This document shows, in pieces, positions 35,616 through 44,854 of a stretch of 64,000 nucleotides of DNA; position 1 is the first letter of the stretch, and each line of letters opens with the position of its first letter. The notes beneath the pieces were generated by a model. The model was not told the origin of the DNA. It saw only the letters and a program-made list of their open reading frames with translations, and searched no databases. The translations under genes were made by a program, and so were the position numbers. The stretch is from Paenibacillus durus. Its GTDB lineage: Bacteria; Bacillota; Bacilli; Paenibacillales; Paenibacillaceae. Location: NCBI RefSeq assembly GCF_000756615.1, contig NZ_CP009288.1, forward strand, positions 4,650,001-4,714,000. Direction: 5' to 3'.

Positions 35616-35870
35616 ATGGTAGTGAAGCCTTATCGAAAAAATCGGAATCAAGCCTATGTCAGACACCACAGAAAGCGGGTTATTCAGCGTAAGAAACGCC
35701 TTGCAAAACAATGGGGATGGGTCGTCAAATTTATCGGTATATTCGCCAAAGGTAAAATCCATTGTTCCTGCTGGATGTGCAACGAGAAGACAAAGCGTCT
35801 CGGTTACCCCAAATCGGAGTTAGCAAGAATATCTAGCTGTCAGGAGCAGCTTCTGTATTATGATTTCTAA
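35616..35870 (+). CDS. Small basic Cys-motif protein
   Basis: An 84-residue basic protein starting MVVKPYRKNRNQ, with a second half of KGKIHCSCWMCNEKT (CxCxxC). The three cysteines suggest metal or RNA binding. The Arg/Lys-rich N-terminus (RHHRKRVIQRKKRLAK) supports nucleic-acid contact. I recall similar small proteins in Firmicutes without a named function. AAGGGAG precedes GTG (35613) and ATG (35616); either may be used. Expression may be controlled by the upstream leader peptide and pseudoknot. Confidence 0.65.
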   Translation: MVVKPYRKNRNQAYVRHHRKRVIQRKKRLAKQWGWVVKFIGIFAKGKIHCSCWMCNEKTKRLGYPKSELARISSCQEQLLYYDF

Positions 35871-35990
35871 ACTTCACCTTATCAAAGGAGGCGATTGCCC
35901 GTTCATGCGGCAAACGCTTGTTTTTTACTATTGATGCGGACCCGCTCGAACTTTCCCCTTTGTATAGGCCGATCTCCTTCACTTTCTCGC
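35871..35990. other. Intergenic, truncated ORF start
   Basis: AAAGGAGGCG is followed by ATG at 35914 and only nine codons (MRQTLVFYY) before a stop. This may be a gene start cut off at the island boundary or chance. Nothing else is seen here. Confidence 0.3.
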
Positions 35991-36145
35991 AACAAAAAAC
36001 CTCCCCCGGCCCATTCGGCCAAAGAAGGCTTAACGCATAATCACAGGCTCAGTCTATATTTTCAGCTCCCAAGCTTGATCAGCCAAGGCAGCCGCTTGCG
36101 AACGGCCTTTTACATTCAGTTTGTGCATAACGTTGGAGATGTGGC
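35991..36145 (-). pseudogene. gerE 3'-end remnant (copy B)
   Basis: On the minus strand it encodes HISNVMHKLNVKGRSQA followed by a locally shifted stretch and WELKI-stop, then the same downstream hairpin as gerE. Similarity begins exactly where it does in copy A. It shares with copy A the CCAAGGCAGCCGCT variant absent from intact gerE, so A and B are closer to each other. Confidence 0.85.
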
Positions 36146-36182
36146 TTTCGAAAACCCTTGGATGACTGTGGAATCGCGCATA

Positions 36183-37196
36183 TTATGTAGAGTGAGTGAC
36201 TACACCTTTCGCTACATTCATTTGCGGATATTTCCCCATCACTTCCGGAATGTCATCTAGTGCGAAATAATGGCTGATTAATGGCTCAATCCGTACTATG
36301 TTTTGCCGAATGAAAGAAATCGCTTCCTCATGTGTGTAAGGATTAATAAAGGATCCCTTTATGCTTAGTTCTTTTGAAAAAATGGTAAATGGCGAAACAT
36401 TAATCAGAGTGTCTGGCGAGGGTACACCGAACAGAAGGATTTGACCTCCTTTTCGAGCTGCTTGGATTGCAAGCTCCATTGATTCTTTGCGTCCCACGCA
36501 TTCGATTACTACATCTGCAATATTCATCAAATGTTGTACCGTTTCTGGACTCGTTGGCTGCACGACCTCGTTCGCCCCCAGTTCAAGAAGCCGCTCGTAT
36601 TTCTCCACCGCAGGTTCGCTAACAATAATTTTTGCCGCTCCTTGTTTTTTTACAAGCTGGAGGAACAATTGGCCGATGAAGCCGCCACCGATAATGAGTA
36701 CCGTATGAACCGGGCGAACATCGATTTTCTTCAATCCGTGTAAGACACAACCGACTGGCTCTACCATCGCACCTTCTACATAGCTCATCTCATTCGGGAT
36801 ACGGTAAGCGTTTACCGCAGGAACAATGCAATATTCCGCCATGCCTCCGTCTCGCGTCACGCCGATGGCTTGAAGGTGATCGCACAAGTGAGGCCGGCCG
36901 CTCCGGCAATATTCACATTCGCCGCAATAAATATTCGGATCTATCGATACTCTGTCTCCTAGCTTCAAGTTCGAAACCCCAGACCCCAACTCTATCACTT
37001 CGCCTGCCAGTTCATGACCGAGCACAATCGGCGGGTCGACCGCAGCAGATCCGGGGTGGCCATGGTAAATATGCTGATCCGTACCACAAATGCCGCAACT
37101 TTCAACCCGGATTCGCACCTCATGCGGTTCGAGATCCTTCGTTTTCCAATCTAACACTTCCATTTGATGCTTTCCTTTGAAGACCGCTGCTCTCAT
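36183..37196 (-). CDS. Zinc-dependent medium-chain alcohol/polyol dehydrogenase
   Basis: A 337-residue MDR-family dehydrogenase. Catalytic zinc Cys and the first His are in ESCGICGTDQHIYHGH and GHELAGEVIELG. Structural zinc cysteines are in CGECEYCRSGRPHLC, and the Rossmann GGGFIGQLFLQL. The type is sorbitol/threonine dehydrogenase-like, with polyol or sugar-phosphate substrates possible. The open frame runs 42 codons further up, but GGGAGATGG before ATG 37196 and MRAAVFKG homology fix the start. It is the last gene of the disrupted sugar operon. Confidence 0.9.
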   Translation of the reverse strand: MRAAVFKGKHQMEVLDWKTKDLEPHEVRIRVESCGICGTDQHIYHGHPGSAAVDPPIVLGHELAGEVIELGSGVSNLKLGDRVSIDPNIYCGECEYCRSGRPHLCDHLQAIGVTRDGGMAEYCIVPAVNAYRIPNEMSYVEGAMVEPVGCVLHGLKKIDVRPVHTVLIIGGGFIGQLFLQLVKKQGAAKIIVSEPAVEKYERLLELGANEVVQPTSPETVQHLMNIADVVIECVGRKESMELAIQAARKGGQILLFGVPSPDTLINVSPFTIFSKELSIKGSFINPYTHEEAISFIRQNIVRIEPLISHYFALDDIPEVMGKYPQMNVAKGVVTHST

Positions 37197-37381
37197 GATT
37201 TCCATCTCCCAGTTATTAAGCTGATTTTTACTCAGGCCTTGCCCATTCAACAGATGCAAACTATTAAATCTGACTGGTACATTTATTGTTAGCGGTTGCA
37301 TAAAAACTTCGTATAAAAACACTTATTTTCTAAAGGTCCTCGTCCAAAGTGCAATATACTCGAGATCTTCATTGCATGTCC

Positions 37382-37885
37382 TCATATTGTATAGTAACAG
37401 CGTCCTTTTTCCTTTGCTGCTGCTTTGCCGGTCTTGTAACTGAAGCGCTTTCCGTTCAGTTCGATAAAAATAACCGAAACAGCAACAGACGGCACTTTGT
37501 CCTTGATTTGTTCGAGATTAACCTTCAGGACCAAGTCCCCCGCTTTAACTGCGCTTCCTTCCTGTACATAAACATCAAAGCCTTCTCCTTTTAGCTTAAC
37601 CGTATCCACGCCAAAATGGATTAAAAATTCAATCCCAGAATTGCTTTTAATGGAAAAAGCATGCTTGCTGGGAACCACTGTCGTAACGACTCCATCCACC
37701 GGTGAGAAGACTTCTCCATCCTCAGGCTGAATAGCAAATCCGTCCCCCATCATCCGCTGGGAAAACGCTTCGTCCGGTACGTGGCTCAAATCAATGATTT
37801 CCCCGGAAATAGGAACAATAAAGCCATCTTCCTGCTGCTGTTCCGGTTTATCTTGAAATATAAGCGCTTTAATTTTATTAAACAT
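37382..37885 (-). CDS. PTS EIIA component, glucose (crr) family
   Basis: A 167-residue soluble EIIA domain: GFIVPISGEIIDLSHVPDEAF at the start, FSPVDGVVTTVVPSKHAFSI, and FLIHFGVDTVKLKGEGF with the phosphorylated His. It accepts phosphate from HPr and passes it to a EIIB, probably that of the MalP protein encoded at 48.3-49.9 kb, which has no EIIA of its own. TTGGAGGT sets the start at 37885; the longer frame is spurious. Confidence 0.92.
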   Translation of the reverse strand: MFNKIKALIFQDKPEQQQEDGFIVPISGEIIDLSHVPDEAFSQRMMGDGFAIQPEDGEVFSPVDGVVTTVVPSKHAFSIKSNSGIEFLIHFGVDTVKLKGEGFDVYVQEGSAVKAGDLVLKVNLEQIKDKVPSVAVSVIFIELNGKRFSYKTGKAAAKEKGRCYYTI

Positions 37886-37977
37886 GAGAAATACCTCCAA
37901 ATGTTTTATAGCGAAGCTGCTTAATCTATAAACCGATATTATATTAAAGCGTTTACTTGTGTAAACATTTTCACAAC

Positions 37978-38016
37978 GCAAAAAAACGTGTACTTTAGAA
38001 AAGTAACACGTTTTCA
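37978..38016 (-). terminator. Terminator-like hairpin after malR remnant
   Basis: AAAACGTGT..ACTTT pairs with AAAGT..ACACGTT and is followed on the minus strand by TTTTTTTG. It lies just after the malR fragment. Confidence 0.75.
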
Positions 38017-38043
38017 AAATAAGGGTATGTTGTGCTCAACATA

Positions 38044-38350
38044 TCAATTTTTAATGGAGTCTTCCTTTATTCTCTCCAAATATTCACCAATCAAAAACTC
38101 AAATAACATCAGTACATTCGGATAGAAGGAAGAGGCTGACTTATTGCGGTCATCCATCGCATCCATATCAACTATTTTCAAGCTTATATCCGCCAGTTTG
38201 GATAAGGAATTTTCCGAGTCTCCTGTAAAGGAGATGATCTTAATTCCATTTTTCTTTGCGGAATTCGACATTTTGAGCAAAGAATCCGTTTCTCCGGATT
38301 TGGAAACATTAATAAACAATTTTTCCTGAATAAGGTTTACATCATAGCTG
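38044..38350 (-). pseudogene. C-terminal fragment of a RpiR/MalR-type regulator
   Basis: About 100 residues of a SIS domain are readable from the element boundary: SYDVNLIQEKLFINVSKSGETDSLL through ISFTGDSENSLSKLADISL to the end. The HTH half and the start of the SIS domain are missing. The sequence upstream is the right end of an IS605-type element, and the lost part is not found on the far side of the mobile cluster. In B. subtilis malR lies between malA and malP; the remnant sits in the corresponding operon. Confidence 0.85.
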
Positions 38351-38440
38351 TGAACTCTCCCCCAGTTAGCTTACGCTAGAAGTGGGGGCTTCTGTTGGCA
38401 TCGATACAGGGTTGCACACGCTGCGAGCTTCATGATTAAA
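38351..38440 (-). ncRNA. Right end / omega-RNA 3' part of IS605-type element
   Basis: Downstream of tnpB on the minus strand GAAGCTC is followed by a CCCCCACTTCT...GGGGG hairpin and AGAGTTCAC, the typical right end of IS1341-type elements, where the TnpB guide RNA ends. The sequence after it (from 38350 downward) would be the guide and is malR coding sequence. Confidence 0.65.
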
Positions 38441-39730
38441 GGCTCAATGCCTGTTGCGCCCTAATGAGGGAAGCCAACGTCCAATACGTTCGTTTTGCCA
38501 ATGAAGGGTCTTTTGCCTCCAAGGACAACCACATCTTTTCAGATGTGGCTTTTTGTAGGTTGCGCAGCACGTATCGTGCGCCGATGTTATACGAGGCATT
38601 AAGGTCCGCGTGATACGTTTTGCCTGTTGCGAATACAGCAACATCACGCTTCGTGTTGCGTTGTACCCATCCACTGCCGTCAAAAGCAAGCGCACTGGTA
38701 TTCGCAGGGTTGACCATGGAAACCCGCATCCCCAGGAAATGCGCCATTTCGGTCACTTTCGTTTGGATGCGACGTTTGGCCCACAACTGGAGTTTGGCAC
38801 GAAGCCGCTTGGCTCCCCACGTTCCTTTAGGCAGACGCATCTTGCCTAAATACTCCATGACGATGATATCTGCGTGGTGCTTTTGGGCAAAGGCGACGAT
38901 TTGATGCGCGGTATCGTGGACGATATGCGTCTGTAAGCCGTTCATCCGCCGCCAGAAATTTGGTTTTGCCCCTATACCGGACTGTCGCTGGGCTTGTTTC
39001 AGTTTGCCTGTGATTTGGCGCATTCGGTCTTTTTCTTTGGCTTGGTTGATAAAGGTCCTCGCCAAGACAGTGCCGCTTGCGTCCAGCACGGAACATACTG
39101 CGGAATTCGTTAACCCTAAATCAACGGCACAGACCCGCTGTTTGGAACGTTCTACCTGAGTCAACTTTACATCCCCCTCATAGGCGATATGAAGGGCATA
39201 GCGTTTTCCTTTTCGGACCAATCTGGGGTTGCATTCTTTCATGCTCCACACGTTACGTTTGAATAGGTCTTGCCCATTAAAGGTAATGGGGAGCCAGACC
39301 CAATCGCCTTGATGAAATACCTTGATGTTGGCTGCCCTATCAGAGGTTCGAATGAACATATTGCCTTTGTACAAGCAAGGGAACGCCTGATGCTGAGCCT
39401 CAAGTGTCGGCGGTTTCTTCGAAAAGCGTTTCCCTTCTTGCTGGGCGTGTTGCCGCTCGGCTTGCCAAAGCTGAAAACGGGAATGATGACTTTTCAGAAT
39501 GCCAAACGCTTCTGCAATGGCACTTCTGCGGAAGTACGAAGGAAACTTATAAAAGCGTTGATCAAACTCGGCGTAGAGCGGATTCGGATTGTGCTTAGTA
39601 CGATGAGTCAACCGTTCTACCGCCGTCACCACCGCTTGGGTGGATAACGATTCCAAGTTCATAAACTGCTCATGAATGACCGTAATCAAGAAGGACAGCG
39701 CCTCTTGATACACATGGAGAGTCGCATCTA

Positions 39731-40896
39731 TATAAGTTGAATCAAAGTTCTTAGCAAACCCTGGCAAGGGAAAAACAAACCATTTGTCGAATAAGAAACA
39801 GATCAAGAAACGGACAAGTGGGGAACGCCATGGATAAGCATACCGAACTGGAAAAAGTAACAGAAGCCATGAAACAAGCCAAAGAGCGGCGCATGTATGA
39901 ACGCTATCAAGCCATCTATTTGTATTTGAAAGGCACATCGATGACGGCGATCGCTGACATTCTAAATCGAAACCGAATGACGGTGAGCAGTTACATTCAT
40001 ACGTACGAAAACAGTGGATTGGCAGCCTTGCAACTCAAACACTCATCGGGTGCTCCTACTCGGTTGACTAAGGAACAGCAGGATCAGTTGAAACAGACCG
40101 TCGCCTATTCGGTCCCTCACGAGGTCGGCTTTACAGCCAAGCACAACTGGACGCTTGAGCTCATTGCCACGTATGTGGAACGAGAATGGGGCCACCGCTA
40201 CTCGCTCCGAGGCATCTCCAAGGTAATGGAACGATTAGGGCTCAGCTATATGAAACCAACATACACGCTCGCGGCAGCAGATCCCGAAAAGCAACGCCAG
40301 TTTGCCGAAACGACCTTTCCCGATTTGAAAAAAAGATACTGAACGATGAAATCGACCACTTGCTCTTCGAGGATGAGTCCATGATTCGGGATTATCAAGC
40401 GATTCAGAAAACCTGGTTTCTTCGCGGGAAGCAACGAATCATTCCAACCACAGGCAAGCATCGCGGGGTCAAGCTACTCGCGACGGTTGACTATGAGACG
40501 GGACGAATCGTTTGGCAAGAAGACGAAGAATATACCGCTGAAACTTTTCTTGCCTTTCTTCAGAAGGTCCTTGCAGCTTATCCAACGGGGAAACTGGTTC
40601 TTGTGTTAGATAATGCCCGGATTCATCATGCAAAGCTGCTTCAGCCGTTTCTGGAAGAGCAGAAAAATCGGCTCCAGCTCGTGTTTCTGCCACCATACAG
40701 CCCGCAGTTAAATATCGTAGAAGGACTCTGGAAATGGCTCAAGTCCAGTGTGATCAACAATGTGTTCTATTCCACCGTTTCCGAAATCCGTCTGCGTGTT
40801 GGGCAGTTTATGGATGAAATCATGAAGCGCCCTCATGTAATTATTGACCGCCTATGCGTTCGGTTTTGATTGCTATCTTCTTTCGTTCAACTTATA
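39731..40896 (+). mobile_element. IS630-family element inserted in tnpB
   Basis: A 1166-bp element with imperfect terminal inverted repeats starting TATAAGTTGAA. It is flanked by TA dinucleotides (39729-39730 and 40897-40898), the IS630/mariner target duplication. Excising it with one TA restores the tnpB frame exactly. The repeats differ at several inner positions. Confidence 0.93.
39818..40869 (+). CDS. IS630-family transposase (programmed -1 frameshift)
   Basis: Two overlapping frames form one DDE transposase. The first (39818-40342) has a HTH region (GTSMTAIADILNRNRMTVSSY) and RGISKVMERLGLSY. At the seven A's at 40328-40334 a -1 shift joins the second frame (to 40869). That frame has the catalytic LLFEDES, LVLDNARIHH and PYSPQLNIVEGLWKWLK. 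Total about 350 residues. The frameshift is a normal IS630 expression device, so the element may be active. Confidence 0.88.
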
Positions 40897-40985
40897 TAGC
40901 ATGCGGTGGTGAGACGTAATCGGATGTTTAAGTGTTTTGACCACCTTCATGAGATGCGCCTCCCTCGCAAGTTTGATGGATCTAG

Positions 40986-42600
40986 CTGGACTTACCCAGT
41001 TAGAGTAAAAAGTTGTAAATTAACAATCGTAACAGAAATGTGCCGAAAAAATCGAAAAGCCTCTTGACTTTTCTGGAATACCCCAATAATCGCGAAGGAG
41101 GTATTATCTTTTATACCTATCTTCCATATAACGGGGTTCGAAAATGTCAGATCTTCATCAACCTAAGTACAAGAAGCTTTCCTACAGCGCTTTTGGAGAC
41201 GCACCACTCTTGCTTTCCTTGTGGAATCGTTTTGACTTTTCTCTACTCCTTACACAATGCGGAATTATGAAAACTCGAGGATGTCCCACCTGGAAACTTG
41301 CGTTTCTGTTTGTCGTCGGACTTTTGAGCCGTTGTACCACGTGCTTGCAAATGATTCAGTTTTATGAAAAAGACTCCCTCCTCGAGCGGATGTTTGGCGG
41401 ACAAAAGATCACACAGTCTGTTTTCAGCCGTTTTATGGTCTCGTCCTTTGCATGGCAAGCGTTTAACCTCAAACGTGTCGCCAAACTGCAGGAGCAGGAG
41501 GAGACGATGCTGAAGGATGATGATGTCATTGCCCTGGATGACACCTTGGTCGAACATAATCACGCCAGGAACATGCCGTTTATCTATCGCTTGTGGGATC
41601 ATTGCAGCAAAGTGTATGTAAACGCCATGAATATGGTCGTACTCCATGCGGTCAAGGCAAATGGGTTTCAGTATCCGCTTCTTTACGCCATTTGGAAACA
41701 GGATAACGGAGAATCGGAGCATCTATCCAAACTGCATTTAGCTCTCAACCTGCTGCAGCAAGTGAAGGACAATCTTCGCGGTACCGCAAAGTGCTGGGTG
41801 GCCATGGACAGCTGGTATTTGGCCAAGGATCTGTATCTGGGTATAGAAGGCCTGGGCTTTCATTGGGTGAGCAGAGCCAAAAGTAACATGACCCTTTATC
41901 GCAAGGTCAAGGTGCACGGTAAAGAAAGAATCGTAAAAACGTTGCCCAGCCGGTTGATCCAAGAAGCCAAGCCCACATTCTCCTTCTGGCGGAAAAAGGG
42001 GATCCGCTGCATGCCGTTTAGAGATATCTACATCGCCATCGATGAAATCCACAAAGGCAAAGGCTACCGTAAAGAGCCTGTGCTCAAGGCGGTGAACGCT
42101 GTCGTGACGGCCTACCTGGAGGAAGATCAGGAAACCGGGTCGGTCAAAGAAACATTTGCCTTGCTGATCAGCGACCAGATTGAGGCTCCTCCTGAAAAAA
42201 TCGTTCAGGTGTATCGGAAGCGGTGGTCGATCGAAGTGTTTTTTCGAAACGCCAAGCAAGAACTCGGCATGAACGATTGTCATTCCACGGATGAACATCA
42301 CATTCACGCCCACATGACCTATTGTTTGTTGCTGAAACGCTCGTCCGCTTCGCTCAGTGGCAATATGACGTGAAAACGGGTACGAAAGCAGAAGTCACCC
42401 ACCGCCAAGTAGTTGACCTTCTGTTCCATACCCGCTGCGAAGTCCGTCCTCGGAAGGACGATTCCATCCAACTCTATTTTGACACGGCTTCACAGCGGTT
42501 CGCAAGCTTTCTTCGCCATTTTTGGCCGACCCGAATCGCCATGCTTTGGTTTAATTCGCAGTCGAATTGGAATATTCAGCCATTAAGTGGGTAAGTCCAG
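40986..42600 (+). mobile_element. IS4-type element with ATCTAG target duplication
   Basis: About 1615 bp bounded by inverted repeats CTGGACTTACCCA at both ends. The six bases ATCTAG stand directly outside each end (40980-40985 and 42601-42606). It sits between the tnpB start and the left end of the IS605-type element. Confidence 0.85.
41144..42594 (+). pseudogene. IS4-family transposase, frameshifted
   Basis: The main frame (41144-42373) holds the catalytic residues: first Asp in VIALDDTLVEH, second Asp in WVAMDSWYLAKD, and the Y-(2)-R-(3)-E-(6)-K region in YRKRWSIEVFFRNAKQELGM. Near 42325-42335 the sequence continues in another frame as LFVAETLVRFAQWQYDVK to the stop at 42594. The indel removes the last 80 or so residues, so the transposase is probably inactive. 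No good ribosome site is adjacent to the start. Confidence 0.85.
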
Positions 42601-42639
42601 ATCTAGTATAGCACAGGAACGTATGTTTGGTAAAGCAAA

Positions 42640-42834
42640 CGTGTCTAACCCCCGCCTTCGCTGTTGGCTGAGAGGTGGGGGACTGCGACACTATATCTGT
42701 TCAAATACAAGAGCTTCAACCTTGGGATCTCTCCACCAGTCGCCTGTCAGCTGCGAGGCAGCTTGGCTCTTACCTATGGCCGGACTCCCACCGGTTAGTT
42801 GTGCCTAGATTCGCTAGGCGCGCGTAAAAATCGA
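42640..42834 (-). ncRNA. Second IS605-type right end (omega-RNA-like) remnant
   Basis: Minus strand: AACTAACCGGTGGGAGTCCGG, GAAGCTC, then CCCCCACCTCT...GGCGGGGG and TTAGACAC. This parallels the right end at 38351-38440 piece by piece. The matching tnpB is missing; a group II intron abuts it on the upstream side, and 46823-46880 can be read in frame into this segment as a possible tnpB tail. Remnant of a second element. Confidence 0.5.
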
Positions 42835-42865
42835 GTAGGCCCATGCGCAAATGCATGGGCTCCGG

Positions 42866-44808
42866 GTAGAAGGGCCACCCAACTGGTGGCCCGAACCCCC
42901 ACAGAACCCGGCGTGCGGATTTCCCGCACCGGGCTCTTCAGAATTGGTTTCACAGCATAGCGTAGTTCTTCAATCGATTATAAGGGATGAAGAGTTTCGG
43001 TCGCTTAAGGGGAAATAATGTGCGAATGTGGCGGTATTCTTCCCAAGTTACATAGCTTTTCTGACTTCGCCTGCTCAGCACTTTCCGCCAGTAGGTAACA
43101 GCGGCGGCATAGACTTTGTTCAGACACCTCATATTCCCTGCCATTCCGTAATAGGCGTAATGGCCTTGCAACATCTGATTGATCTTTACCGCCTGCATCT
43201 CTACCGCTTCATGCTGCATTCTTCTCATTGTTTCCTGCACGTTCCCAATGCTTCGCTTTAGTCGCTTCTTCTCCGTCTTCCTGCCCACCATGAAATTCCC
43301 TTGTCGGTTTCGCGTGCAGTAATGCGTAAATCCCAGAAAGTAGAGGGTATCCGGCTTGCGTTTGCCTTTGGATTGGCTGTGCTTGCTTGCGAATCGCCCA
43401 AACTCGATTAATCTGGTTTTGCTCGGCTCTAACTCCAGCTTAAACTTATGAAGTCGATTTCGGAGCGCTTCTTGGAAACGGATGGCGTCGCTACGGTACT
43501 GAAAACAGACAATGAAATCGTCAATATACCGGATAAGATAGGCCTCGCCTCTAAGCCGTGGCTTGATTGCTTTCTCGAACCACAAATCCAGCACATAGTG
43601 CAGATACAGGTTACTCAGCAGAACACTGATCGAACCACCTTGCGGCGTACCTTCTTCGCTGACGTGGATTTTACCGTCTTCTAGCACGCCTACCTTTAAC
43701 CAACGTTGGATGAGTCGAAGAATTCGCGGGTCACCGATTCGATGTTCCACAAACTTCATCATCCATTCGTGGTCGAGACTTCCGAAGAAATTCTTTAAGT
43801 CCGCCTCAAATACCCAGCCGACCTTTTCTCCGGCTATGATCTCATTCAGTGTCGCCAAGGCGTTGTGCTGGCCTCTTCCCGGTCTGCCCCCAAATGAGCA
43901 GTTCAGAAAATCCTGCTCGTAGATGGCAGTCAGTATTTCCGCTGTGCACCGCTGTAAGGCGCGATCTGCTACGGCAGGAACGCCTAGCGGACGTTTCTCC
44001 TTCTTTCCAGGCTTCGGTATCCAGACTCTTCTTACGGCTGGTGGGTGGTATCCCTTCCGGTGAATCGATGTGAGCATCTCATCTGCCCATACCTCAAAGG
44101 TTTTCATCGCTTCATCTCGGGTAATCCCATCCACGCCGGGCGCCGTACGTCTGGGAATGTGCTGCAAACACTCTCGCAGCCGTTCCTTGGAAATATGGTG
44201 GGTGAGCGAAGTAAACTGAAACTTTACATTTTCTCGTGCTTTTGCTGCTATTCTTTCCAATCCCGTTGTCATGGCTAGGTTTCCCCTTCCGTTGCATGAA
44301 GGCCTGTGTCCTCCCGTTGTATGGAGCCCATGTTGCCTTAGAAAGATTCCATTTCTGCTGACCGCTTCCCCATGTAGCAGGCTCTCCCTACCTCGGAGTA
44401 CTATCAGTCAGTAAGACTTCCGGCAAGTCGTCGAACCTCCCTCGCTTTGTAGGCTTGTTCGGCTCTACCAAAAAAAAATTTGGAACCGCCGGATCTCCCT
44501 TGTTCCCAAGAAACCCTTTGGCAGCATGCTGTAGGTACGAACCCCGGAAGCCTCAGTCATCCCCTCGCCTTTGCGGTGATGCTGTTTCTGCCTTCTCCAC
44601 AGAGAGATAGGATCGGCTGCTTCGATCACGTTAGATTTCGGGGCTAATGATCCTCTTCACTTTATTCCGGCCTACTGCCTTCCTGTCTACGCTTCGCCGT
44701 GCACGTTGCCATGCACCACGCAAGACTCGGTACAGAACTGCTGGCTAGGCTTTGTCCTGATCGCCATTTCAGGCGACACGTGCTTCTTGAGCTTTTCAAG
44801 GCGCAACT
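42866..44808 (-). mobile_element. Inner group II intron nested in the outer intron
   Basis: Domains I-III run from about 44808 to 44273, the maturase ORF 44272-42950. Domain V is at about 42901-42938 (GAGCCCGGTGCGGG..CCGCACGCCGGGTTC), and domain VI ends ..CTTCTAC at 42866. It lies exactly between domain V and domain VI of the outer intron. The 5' end (TTGCGCC rather than GTGYG) is uncertain. Confidence 0.7.
42950..44272 (-). CDS. ltrA: Group II intron reverse transcriptase/maturase (inner)
   Basis: 440 residues with RT blocks RRTAPGVDGITRDEAM, RPLGVPAVADRALQRC, DLKNFFGSLDHEWM, GTPQGGSISVLLSNLYLH and the active-site YIDD (LIRYIDDFIVCF). A maturase X domain follows (QMLQGHYAYYGMAGNMRCL). No HNH endonuclease is present. 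The protein helps its own intron splice and retrohome. The ORF is complete, so the element may be functional. Confidence 0.92.
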   Translation of the reverse strand: MTTGLERIAAKARENVKFQFTSLTHHISKERLRECLQHIPRRTAPGVDGITRDEAMKTFEVWADEMLTSIHRKGYHPPAVRRVWIPKPGKKEKRPLGVPAVADRALQRCTAEILTAIYEQDFLNCSFGGRPGRGQHNALATLNEIIAGEKVGWVFEADLKNFFGSLDHEWMMKFVEHRIGDPRILRLIQRWLKVGVLEDGKIHVSEEGTPQGGSISVLLSNLYLHYVLDLWFEKAIKPRLRGEAYLIRYIDDFIVCFQYRSDAIRFQEALRNRLHKFKLELEPSKTRLIEFGRFASKHSQSKGKRKPDTLYFLGFTHYCTRNRQGNFMVGRKTEKKRLKRSIGNVQETMRRMQHEAVEMQAVKINQMLQGHYAYYGMAGNMRCLNKVYAAAVTYWRKVLSRRSQKSYVTWEEYRHIRTLFPLKRPKLFIPYNRLKNYAML

Positions 44809-44854
44809 CTCACAGATCCGTACGTGCGGGTCATCGCATACGGCTCCTCCGTGT

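Larger units (their letters stand above)
38436..40950 (-). pseudogene. tnpB: IS605-family TnpB, split by an IS630 insertion
   Basis: The 5' part is at 40950-40897 (MKVVKTLKHPITSHHRML, ATG with GGGAGGCG). The rest is at 39728-38436 and starts DATLHVYQEALSF. Joining them gives a continuous 448-residue TnpB. The RuvC triad is visible in VDLGLTNSAVC, IIVMEYLGKM and HADLNASYNIG. The usual CxxC...CxxC zinc ribbon is absent (AFDGSGW and FATGKTY in its place), as in a TnpB sublineage I recall from Geobacillus and Paenibacillus. No tnpA is present. As it stands the protein cannot be made whole. Confidence 0.9.

Noticed and set aside
35895..36260. 121-codon plus-strand ORF
   Set aside because: It runs antisense through the gerE remnant B and the dehydrogenase end; not a gene.
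42690..42830. 5' end of a third group II intron
   Set aside because: GCGCGCC resembles an intron start, but the segment aligns better with an IS605-type right end and its hairpin.
43028..44278. Several plus-strand ORFs in the intron region
   Set aside because: Shadows of the maturase gene on the minus strand.
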